Source of the DNA: Rhodocyclaceae bacterium UBA5602
GTDB taxonomy: Bacteria > Pseudomonadota > Gammaproteobacteria > Burkholderiales > Rhodocyclaceae
DNA length: 5,616 nt
Assembly (NCBI GenBank): GCA_002424865.1
Contig: DILC01000019.1
Span: forward strand, 13,146 to 18,761
Reading direction: 5' to 3'
Shown here piece after piece: positions 1 through 4,866 of the stretch (position 1 is its first letter; each line of letters opens with the position of its first letter). The notes beneath the pieces were generated by a model. That model was not told the DNA's origin and made no database searches. It was given only the letters and a program-made list of their open reading frames with translations. A program made the translations under genes and the position numbers.

Positions 1-108
1 GAGCTGGCTGCGCCCAAGCCAACCGCCAAGACTGGCACATAAACCGTAAAAAGTCGGCGTTGGCGATACGGCGCTGCGCCAGGCAGGGTTGCGCCCAGGA
101 CGCCGCGC
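1..108. other. Window edge downstream of the wbpZ-like gene; no supported gene
   Basis: This stretch follows the TAA stop of the leftward glycosyltransferase gene. It contains a small perfect inverted repeat (GGCGCTGCGCC, about 70-80) but no T-run after it, so it does not look like an intrinsic terminator. One minus-strand frame is open from an ATG at 143 to the window edge (47 codons, overlapping the end of the glycosyltransferase gene, with a hydrophobic C-terminal part), and a plus-strand frame ends with TAA at 40-42. Neither is recognisable, and both are too short to judge. Confidence 0.5.
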
Positions 109-1221
109 TTATCGCCCAGCCAATTCCCGGTACAGCGCCACATAGGACTGCACCATCTGGCCTGCCGTGAAGTGTTGCGCATAGCGCACTGCGGCGCGCT
201 GTCCCATGAGGGCGGCTTGTTCCGGGTGATCCCATAAATATCGCATGGCTTGCCGCAGTGCGACCGGGTCACTCGGCGGCACAACCAGGCCAGTTTCACC
301 GCCGATATTGATGAACGTCGTGCCTGTGCCGATTTCGCTGGAGATCATCGGCTTGCCGAACATCGCGCCTTCGAGCAGCGAGATGCCAAACGCCTCGGAG
401 CGCAAGTGCGAAGGAAAAACAATGCCATAGCACAGGGTGAGCAAGGCCACTTTGTCTGCATCAGAAACCTGGCCTAAAAAATGAATGTTGTGCAAACCCA
501 GCTTTCGGGCTTGCGCTTTCAATTCACCCTCGATCGGCCCTGCACCCACGATGACAATCGGGTAATCCGTGTCTAGCGCGGCTTGCAGCAAAATATGCAG
601 CCCCTTGTAGTAACGCAATACGCCAATAAACAGGAAAAACCGGGGGGCCAGCTTTTCGCGCCAATACCGCAGGCGTTCTGGCTGTGGCTGCGGATAAGTC
701 GCTCTGTCCAAGCCAATGGGAATAACACTGACCTTGTCGGCGAACCTGTGCAGCGTATCGCTTGTCGCCAGGTAATTTGGCGAGGTGGCGACGATGCGGT
801 CCACGCTGCCCAGGAATTTGTTCATCAGCGGGCGGTAGAGCTTGAGCAGGTGCTTCTGGCGGATGATGTCGGACTGGTAGGTCACCAGCGTAGGCTTGTG
901 CATGCGCGTGGCGAAATGCACGATATCCATGAAGGGCCAGGGAAACTGGTAGTGAATCACATCAGCCTGTTTGGCCAGTTGCGTAAACTTCGCAAAAGCA
1001 GACAGCGAAAATCCCGTTGATGCAATTTGAAAATCCAGGGGCGCACGGTGCGCCAGGTAACCATCCATTTCAATGGTGCGTGCGGCGCGGTCAGCCGTTA
1101 GCGACAGTACATCCGTTTGAATGCCCTGTTTATTGCAGCCCACGGCAATCTGATGGATCAACTGCTCTATGCCGCCCATTGTGTCCGGGAAAGCTGTCTT
1201 GTAAAAATGCAGTACGCGCAT
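109..1221 (-). CDS. GT4-family glycosyltransferase, WbpZ-like (D-rhamnan / O-polysaccharide assembly)
   Basis: This 370-residue protein is a GT-B fold glycosyltransferase of family GT4. The N-terminal acceptor domain begins MRVLHFYKTAFPD and has the GGIEQ loop at about 16-20, the pattern of the WbpZ/WbdC-like subgroup. The C-terminal nucleotide-sugar domain starts near 195 (FLFIGVLRYYKG, with Arg203 and Lys206 as likely phosphate contacts), contains VGAGP near 225, and carries the EX7E motif at Glu276 and Glu284 (SEAFGISLLEG). No signal peptide or membrane span is visible, so it should act at the cytoplasmic face of the inner membrane. In Pseudomonas, WbpZ adds the first D-rhamnose to the lipid-linked GlcNAc primer; a similar role is inferred here from family resemblance and from gmd and rmd in the same operon. 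Donor (GDP-D-Rha or GDP-Man) and linkage cannot be read from sequence. The start is supported by GGGGA six bases upstream. It is the last recognised gene of the leftward operon. Confidence 0.9.
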   Translation of the reverse strand: MRVLHFYKTAFPDTMGGIEQLIHQIAVGCNKQGIQTDVLSLTADRAARTIEMDGYLAHRAPLDFQIASTGFSLSAFAKFTQLAKQADVIHYQFPWPFMDIVHFATRMHKPTLVTYQSDIIRQKHLLKLYRPLMNKFLGSVDRIVATSPNYLATSDTLHRFADKVSVIPIGLDRATYPQPQPERLRYWREKLAPRFFLFIGVLRYYKGLHILLQAALDTDYPIVIVGAGPIEGELKAQARKLGLHNIHFLGQVSDADKVALLTLCYGIVFPSHLRSEAFGISLLEGAMFGKPMISSEIGTGTTFINIGGETGLVVPPSDPVALRQAMRYLWDHPEQAALMGQRAAVRYAQHFTAGQMVQSYVALYRELAGR

Positions 1222-1227
1222 TGTCAG

Positions 1228-1232
1228 TCCCC
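1228..1232 (-). promoter_or_regulatory. Ribosome binding site of the wbpZ-like gene
   Basis: Reading leftward, GGGGA lies six bases before the ATG at 1221, in the 24-base gap after the preceding stop codon (TAG, 1246-1248). It supports the chosen start and independent ribosome loading on this gene. Confidence 0.55.
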
Positions 1233-1245
1233 GTGATGGAAGTTG

Positions 1246-2391
1246 CTAGCGCATCCGCTGGTTGCGGGTGCGCCGCACGGCGATCGCCTCTGCAAATACT
1301 TCCCGTGTCTGTGTTGCGGCTTTTTGCCAGGAAAACCGTGCGGCGTTTGCCTGTGTCCGTGCGGCCAATGCCGCGCGCAATACATCATCCATCAGCAAGT
1401 CATGCAACCCCTGCGCGATGGCATTTTCATCCAGCGGATCAACCAGCACGCCAGCATTTCCTGTCACTTCGGGTAGCGAAGAACAATTCGACGTCAATAC
1501 CGGTACGCCCAGCGACATGGCTTCCAGCAAAGGCAGGCCAAAACCTTCATAGATCGAGGGCATGGCCAGAAACTGCGCATGCGCGTACAAGGTAGCCAAT
1601 TGCGCATCACTGACATAGCCGACCAGCACCACGCTGCTTGTCAAACCCAGGGATGCAACCAAGGTATGCACATCCAGCCCGCCCCAACCCTTGCCCCCGG
1701 CAATCACTAGCAGGTGACGCTGGCGAACCGCTATCGGCAACTGCGCAAACGCACCCAGTAGCCGACGCAGGTTTTTTCTGGGTTCCAGCGTGCCAACAAA
1801 CAGAAAATACGGCCGATCAATCCCGCAAGGCGCGAGAGAGGCCCGCGAATCCGGCTTGACCAAGGGTGTGACACCAAGGTGTACGACACGCATCTTGTCC
1901 CGCGCATCGGGAAACTCGGCGGCAAGGTCGTCCGCCGTATTTTGCGAATCGGCCAGAATCCTGTCCGCCAGGCGCACCGCCTCGGGCATCAGGCGTTTTT
2001 CCATCCAGCGGCTCAAAGGGCGCATGGTCTCGCCCGCGTGCTTCCAGACCAGATCGTGGATCGTCACCACGCGCGCAATGTGCGCTGGTAAAAAACGTGG
2101 CAAGCGGTGCGTTGCGCCCCAGAAAACATCCACCCCATCGTGCGCTGCGGCATAAGGCAAAACCGTTTGCGACCACAGCATGCGCCCGAGGCGGCTCCGC
2201 ACGTGGCCCGCGCGCGCATGGGCATGGGGCAGCGCCCCGCCTTCCCCAGGGGGAGGGGAAGGCATATACAAAAAGAATTCATCGTCCAGCGTATCCGCCT
2301 GCGCCAAAAGCGCACGGGAAAGCTCTGCTGTATAACGCCCAATGCCGGTCAACGGCAAGGAGAGCAAGCGTGCATCAACCCCAACACGCAT
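1246..2391 (-). CDS. GT4-family glycosyltransferase, WbpY-like (mannosyl/rhamnosyltransferase)
   Basis: This 381-residue protein is a GT-B, GT4-family enzyme. It opens with MRVGVDARLL and the TGIGRY loop at 15-20, typical of the WbpY/mannosyltransferase-B-like group. The second domain starts near 194 (YFLFVGTLEPRKN, with Arg205 and Lys206), and the EX7E motif is Glu282 to Glu290 (YEGFGLPLLEA). It is presumably cytoplasmic or peripheral to the inner membrane. In the Pseudomonas A-band locus WbpY adds alpha-1,3 D-rhamnose residues; the same type of role is inferred here from the gmd-rmd context. Its ATG shares one base with the rmd stop (TAATG), so it is probably translationally coupled. An unusual feature is residues 43-55 (M-PSPPPGEGG-ALP), a Pro/Gly-rich stretch encoded by two adjacent palindromes (2226-2263) after the FFLY strand. 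It looks like an in-frame repeat insertion in a surface loop. Donor specificity is uncertain. Confidence 0.9.
   Translation of the reverse strand: MRVGVDARLLSLPLTGIGRYTAELSRALLAQADTLDDEFFLYMPSPPPGEGGALPHAHARAGHVRSRLGRMLWSQTVLPYAAAHDGVDVFWGATHRLPRFLPAHIARVVTIHDLVWKHAGETMRPLSRWMEKRLMPEAVRLADRILADSQNTADDLAAEFPDARDKMRVVHLGVTPLVKPDSRASLAPCGIDRPYFLFVGTLEPRKNLRRLLGAFAQLPIAVRQRHLLVIAGGKGWGGLDVHTLVASLGLTSSVVLVGYVSDAQLATLYAHAQFLAMPSIYEGFGLPLLEAMSLGVPVLTSNCSSLPEVTGNAGVLVDPLDENAIAQGLHDLLMDDVLRAALAARTQANAARFSWQKAATQTREVFAEAIAVRRTRNQRMR
2226..2263. repeat. Two adjacent GC-rich palindromes inside the wbpY-like gene
   Basis: Positions 2239-2263 form a hairpin with 9-base arms (GCCTTCCCC / GGGGAAGGC) and a 7-base loop. 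Directly next to it, 2226-2238 forms a 5-base stem (GGGGC / GCCCC) with a 3-base loop. On the coding strand they yield PSPPPGEGG and the residues after it, a low-complexity stretch unlike the rest of the enzyme. Its composition resembles the palindromic element in gmd (3746-3776) but the sequence is not identical. The insertion reading is inference; the palindromes are seen directly. Confidence 0.6.
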
Positions 2392-2393
2392 TA
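2389..2393 (-). promoter_or_regulatory. TAATG stop/start overlap of rmd and the wbpY-like gene
   Basis: The rmd stop TAA (2393-2391) and the glycosyltransferase ATG (2391-2389) share one base. Such overlaps usually go with termination-reinitiation coupling. Only a weak purine-rich stretch (GGGGCA) lies upstream inside rmd, so coupling probably matters for translation of the second gene. Confidence 0.8.
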
Positions 2394-3281
2394 CGCATGC
2401 TGCCCCAGCATCCAGCGCAAGGTTTCTTTTAGCTCAATGGGCTGGTAGTCACCAATAAATCCTTTCAGGCGATCACAGCTGCCGTACAAAGTCTTAACCT
2501 CATCGGCGCGGACAAAGGCCGGATTTACCTTGACCTCCATTTCATAACCGGACAGTTCTTTCATGATCGCCAAGACGTCCTGAATCGAATGTACCTGTCC
2601 TGAGCATACATTCACCGCCCCCTTTGACTCAGGACATTCAATCAGCCTGCGGTAGGCATTGGCCACATTGCGAACATCCGAAAAATCCCGCTCCACGTTC
2701 AGATTTCCTAATTCAATTTGCCGCAGCCCCTGCTGAAAATGCCCCACAATCTTGGGCAAGAGAAAGTCCCGCGACTGCCCCACACCGGTATAGTTAAACG
2801 GGCGGGCGATCACGATCGGCAGCTTGTCCCGCCACAGCCAGGCCATGTACTCCATCGCCAGCTTGCTGACCGCATAATCATTTGCCGGGCGTAGCGGGGT
2901 GGTTTCGGAATAAACACCGGGCACCGAGTTGCCATACACATTGGCACTGCTCGCCAACAACACTTTTTGCAAGTTTGGCGCGCACAACTCCAGCGCGCTC
3001 AGCAGGTTTAGTGTGCCCAGCACATGCGTCTGGTAAAAATCAAAGGGCGTATTGTGCCCCACAAAGGCAATGCCCGCCAAATGTGCCACGGCCTGCGGCT
3101 GCACCTGGCGGACATAATCTTGCAGCCCGGGCAAATCTTGCAAATCCACCTGCCGGTAATTGGCAACGCCTGCCTGCGCACGCGCGCCAAAACCAAACAC
3201 CGCCCAGCCATGCGCGGCAAATTCGTCGCGCAAATAGCGGCCAGTAAAGCCTTCCATACCCGTAATAAGAACTCTTTTCAT
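2391..3281 (-). CDS. rmd: GDP-6-deoxy-D-mannose (GDP-4-keto-6-deoxy-D-mannose) reductase, Rmd
   Basis: This 296-residue extended short-chain dehydrogenase/reductase has the NAD(P)-binding motif TGMEGFTG (Gly8, Gly11, Gly14), an SSANVYG segment at 111-117, and the catalytic YxxxK as Tyr136 and Lys140 (YAVSK). ARPFNYTGVGQ (about 159-169) and ERDFSDVRN (197-205) are typical of the Rmd family, and the length is usual. It should reduce the 4-keto group of GDP-4-keto-6-deoxy-D-mannose to give GDP-D-rhamnose in the cytoplasm. The Gmd that makes its substrate is encoded upstream, and the two glycosyltransferases that could use the product follow. The alternative product GDP-D-talomethylose (Tld-type reductases) cannot be excluded from sequence, but D-rhamnose fits the neighbours best. 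The only visible Shine-Dalgarno candidates are AAGG about 12 bases, or AGAAAG directly, before the ATG. Initiation may be modest. Confidence 0.92.
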   Translation of the reverse strand: MKRVLITGMEGFTGRYLRDEFAAHGWAVFGFGARAQAGVANYRQVDLQDLPGLQDYVRQVQPQAVAHLAGIAFVGHNTPFDFYQTHVLGTLNLLSALELCAPNLQKVLLASSANVYGNSVPGVYSETTPLRPANDYAVSKLAMEYMAWLWRDKLPIVIARPFNYTGVGQSRDFLLPKIVGHFQQGLRQIELGNLNVERDFSDVRNVANAYRRLIECPESKGAVNVCSGQVHSIQDVLAIMKELSGYEMEVKVNPAFVRADEVKTLYGSCDRLKGFIGDYQPIELKETLRWMLGQHA

Positions 3282-3457
3282 ACTTTCTAAATACCTTAGG
3301 AAACGCGGATCAATCCAAGTTTTGACGTGGCGTTGGCGTAGCGCACATTTTATTCACGCTGCACCAAAGTTTGCGAGTTTCCTGACAACCGCAGCCATTT
3401 TTTCAGGCGCATTCGGCAAGGGCAAAACTGGTTTGGATCGGCGCTTTGGTGTTCATC

Positions 3458-3477
3458 CTGGGGAGGGGGATTGGTGG
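3458..3477. repeat. G-rich fragment resembling the tail of the palindromic repeats
   Basis: The plus strand reads CTGGGGAGGGGGATTGGTGG. This resembles the second arm plus G-rich tail of the element in gmd (GGGAGAGGGTTGGGGTAGGGG at 3756-3776), without a matching left arm. It may be a decayed half copy. Similarity is by eye only and low complexity makes chance likely. Confidence 0.3.
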
Positions 3478-3494
3478 CCAGTTTATAACGGTTG

Positions 3495-3517
3495 TTGCCC
3501 CTTGCGGCAGGGGGCAA
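3495..3517. repeat. Strong GC-rich hairpin between gmd and rmd
   Basis: A 10-base stem (TTGCCCCTTG pairing with CAGGGGGCAA, one T-G pair) closes a 3-base CGG loop. It lies 33 bases past the gmd stop. In the leftward transcript it is followed by CAACCG, not a U-run, so it is not a classical intrinsic terminator. It could slow RNase decay of the gmd message, attenuate read-through into rmd, or be another member of the GC-rich palindromic elements nearby. Confidence 0.6.
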
Positions 3518-3549
3518 ATTTGATGGACAAACCTGCGTTTCCTTAGGGG

Positions 3550-4638
3550 TTAAAAGCTGAACCCTGCCATATTCCTGCGCAAATCAGCCCCAACCATCAT
3601 CGCGCATAGTTCCTCCAGCGTCGTCCTGGGCGCCCAGCCCAGCTTTTGCAGCGCTTTTTCCGGGTTGCCGATCAAGAGCTCCACTTCCGCCGGGCGGTAG
3701 AACTTAGGATTGACCCGCACCACAGTCTGCCCCACTTTCAGCACCCCCTCTCCTTGGGAGAGGGTTGGGGTAGGGGCATCTTCGCCAATTCCCGCAATAA
3801 CCCCCACCTCATCCCCCGCCCTGCCCTTGAATTCAATCGCAATGCCCACCGCCTTGAAGGCCATGGTCACAAAATCGCGCACCGACTCTGTCCGGTTTGT
3901 GGCCAGTACATAAGTATCCGGCTCATCCGCCTGCAGCATGCGCCACATGCCTTCTACATACTCTTTGGCATAGCCCCAGTCGCGCTTGGCGTCCATGTTG
4001 CCGAGTTCCAGCACATCCAGCTTGCCTTGGACGATCTTGGCCACGCTGTCGGTAATCTTGCGCGTGACGAACTCGCGCCCGCGCAGGGGCGATTCGTGGT
4101 TGAACAAGATGCCACTGCAACCAAAAATGCCGTAGCTCTCGCGGTAATTGATGGTCATCCAGTGCGCATACAGCTTGGCCACGCCATACGGGCTGCGCGG
4201 GTAAAACGGCGTGGTTTCCACTTGCGGGATGGCCTGCACCTTGCCGAACATCTCCGACGTGCTGGCCTGGTAAAAGCGGATTTTTGGGTTGGCAATGCGA
4301 ATGCCTTCAAGCAAATTGGCCGCGCCCACACCGGTGATTTCCGCCGTGGTAATCGGCTGGTCAAACGACACGCCGACAAAACTTTGCGCCGCCAGGTTGT
4401 ACACCTCGCTGGCTTCCGAACGCTCGATCAAACGGATATTGGTGCCTAAGTCGGTCAGGTCATATTCCAGCAGATTCAGGTTGGGATGATCTTGAATGCC
4501 CAACTCTTCGATACGCCAGAAGTTGACCGAGCTCGTCCGCCGGTAAGTGCCAAATACTTTGTAGCCCTTGTCCAGCAGCAATTGCGCCAAATAGGCGCCA
4601 TCCTGGCCGGTAATGCCGGTGATCACTGCACTCTTCAT
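3550..4638 (-). CDS. gmd: GDP-mannose 4,6-dehydratase, Gmd
   Basis: This 362-residue extended SDR enzyme converts GDP-D-mannose to GDP-4-keto-6-deoxy-D-mannose with tightly bound NADP. It shows TGITGQDG (Gly8, Gly11, Gly14), the YRRTSS cofactor loop at about 32-37, NLAAQSFVGVSF at 81-92, the catalytic Thr127 and Glu129 in ASTSEMFG, and Tyr151/Lys155 in YGVAK. NHESPLRGREFVTRK at 180-194 and RVNPKFYRPAEVELLIG at 308-324 are diagnostic. The start at 4638 is preferred over the upstream in-frame ATG at 4704: conserved sequence begins at MKSAVITG, GGAG lies just before, and a consensus -10 (4668-4663) falls between the two ATGs, so the upstream codon would not be in that transcript. An odd feature is residues of about 284-304 (including PTPTLSQGEG), which are encoded by a palindromic repeat and look like an in-frame insertion just before the conserved C-terminal block. 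The protein probably exceeds its closest relatives by 15-20 residues there. It is the first gene of the leftward operon and supplies Rmd. Confidence 0.95.
   Translation of the reverse strand: MKSAVITGITGQDGAYLAQLLLDKGYKVFGTYRRTSSVNFWRIEELGIQDHPNLNLLEYDLTDLGTNIRLIERSEASEVYNLAAQSFVGVSFDQPITTAEITGVGAANLLEGIRIANPKIRFYQASTSEMFGKVQAIPQVETTPFYPRSPYGVAKLYAHWMTINYRESYGIFGCSGILFNHESPLRGREFVTRKITDSVAKIVQGKLDVLELGNMDAKRDWGYAKEYVEGMWRMLQADEPDTYVLATNRTESVRDFVTMAFKAVGIAIEFKGRAGDEVGVIAGIGEDAPTPTLSQGEGVLKVGQTVVRVNPKFYRPAEVELLIGNPEKALQKLGWAPRTTLEELCAMMVGADLRRNMAGFSF
3746..3776. repeat. Palindromic repeat inserted in frame within gmd
   Basis: CCCTCTCCTTGGGAGAGGG (3746-3764) has 8-base arms with a 3-base loop, followed on the plus strand by the G-rich tail TTGGGGTAGGGG. 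From general knowledge this matches a short palindromic repeat type scattered through many proteobacterial genomes, usually between genes. Here it is read on the coding strand as APTPTLSQGEG without breaking the frame, between the EVGVI segment and TVVRVNPKFYRPAEV of Gmd. Confidence 0.8.
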
Positions 4639-4642
4639 ACCG

Positions 4643-4646
4643 CTCC
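4643..4646 (-). promoter_or_regulatory. Ribosome binding site deciding the gmd start
   Basis: Reading leftward, GGAG lies four bases before the ATG at 4638 (GGAGCGGTATG). Spacing is slightly short but acceptable. It supports the 362-residue form over the extended form starting at 4704. Confidence 0.6.
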
Positions 4647-4653
4647 ATTCAAA

Positions 4654-4665
4654 AATTGGCCAATT
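4654..4665. promoter_or_regulatory. Perfect 12-base palindrome at the predicted gmd transcription start
   Basis: AATTGGCCAATT is perfectly self-complementary. It overlaps the downstream edge of the gmd -10 (4663-4668) and covers the expected start point near 4656. This position suits a repressor operator. The ATTGG/CCAAT halves recall PdhR-type half-sites, but the usual central spacer is missing, so no regulator is named. Confidence 0.4.
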
Positions 4666-4704
4666 ATAGTTGCCTCCGCTCGCGGGGTGTGGGGGACTTG
4701 TCAA
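4663..4704 (-). promoter_or_regulatory. Candidate gmd promoter with over-long spacer
   Basis: Reading leftward, TTGACA (4704-4699) and TATAAT (4668-4663) are both exact consensus hexamers but are 30 bases apart, against the usual 16-18. The excess consists of GC-rich repeat-like sequence. Seventeen bases upstream of TATAAT there is no good -35. The -10 alone predicts a start near 4656 and a leader of about 18 bases. Either the -10 works with a weak -35 or activator, or the spacer was expanded by insertion. Confidence 0.5.
4674..4696. repeat. Degenerate GC-rich palindromic repeat in the gmd promoter spacer
   Basis: The plus strand reads CTCCGCTCGCGGGG followed by TGTGGGGGA: an imperfect palindrome with a G-rich tail, the same layout (palindrome then G-rich tail) as the element in gmd. 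Read leftward in the extended gmd frame it gives SPPHPASGG, a peptide of the kind such repeats encode. It lies wholly between the -35 and -10 hexamers upstream of gmd. Confidence 0.45.
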
Positions 4705-4733
4705 ATAGGCAACGAGTCAACCGGGCAGCATTC

Positions 4734-4762
4734 CGTACAGTTTCCGGCGGGTGATTTACAAT
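4734..4762 (+). promoter_or_regulatory. Weak candidate aceE promoter
   Basis: TACAAT (4757-4762) is a fair -10 match. Seventeen bases upstream is CGTACA (4734-4739), which matches a -35 only in its last three bases. It would give a leader of about 100 bases before aceE. No better rightward candidate is visible between 4700 and 4850. Confidence 0.3.
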
Positions 4763-4852
4763 CAGCCCCGTCGTCGCTCACCAATACATCTACCGGTGTT
4801 TGTGGTGACGCAAATCTGCCGCAACCGGCGTGCAGAGGCTAATGATTCTCAC

Positions 4853-4857
4853 AAGGA
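4853..4857 (+). promoter_or_regulatory. Ribosome binding site deciding the aceE start
   Basis: AAGGA lies nine bases before the ATG at 4867. This is the only well-spaced Shine-Dalgarno/ATG pair ahead of aceE, and it marks 4867 as the authentic start even though the frame it opens stops at 4906. Confidence 0.7.
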
Positions 4858-4866
4858 AAAGAAAGC

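Larger units (their letters stand above)
3282..3549. other. 268-base gap between gmd and rmd
   Basis: This spacer is long for an operon whose other junctions are tight. It holds a strong hairpin (3495-3517), a G-rich repeat-like fragment (3458-3477), and no recognisable protein. A 74-codon plus-strand frame (3322-3546) and two tiny overlapping minus-strand frames (3456-3403, 3412-3350) have no family features. I see no convincing promoter for rmd: AT-rich stretches such as TATAAA (leftward, 3487-3482) lack a well-spaced -35. Whether rmd is read through from gmd or has its own promoter is open. Confidence 0.6.

Noticed and set aside
3350..3456. Two tiny overlapping minus-strand frames (17 and 20 codons), possible leader peptides ahead of rmd
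   Set aside because: They overlap neatly (ATGCGCCTGA) but have no attenuator structure, no codon-run signal and no conservation data. Chance is sufficient explanation.
3495..3517. Hairpin as an intrinsic terminator of gmd
   Set aside because: No U-run follows it in the leftward direction, and rmd downstream belongs to the same pathway.
3322..3546. 74-codon plus-strand frame filling the gmd-rmd gap
   Set aside because: It has no recognisable family and no clear ribosome site, and its C-terminal part is simply the hairpin and G-rich fragment read through.
3646..4449. Long plus-strand open frame (267 codons) opposite gmd
   Set aside because: It is antisense to a gene with unmistakable Gmd motifs, and its translation has no family features. 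It is a codon-bias shadow.
4639..4704. 22-residue N-terminal extension of Gmd from the ATG at 4704
   Set aside because: The extra residues are encoded by a degenerate repeat and promoter DNA, the -10 lies downstream of that ATG, and conserved sequence begins at 4638.
4841..4850. AATGATTCTC as a Fur-box half site upstream of aceE
   Set aside because: Only a short partial match with no second half, so it is not supportable.
4796..4866. GTG codons (4796, 4802, 4805) as alternative in-frame starts for aceE
   Set aside because: They keep the conserved frame open, but the intervening translation is unlike any AceE N-terminus and they lack a well-placed ribosome site.
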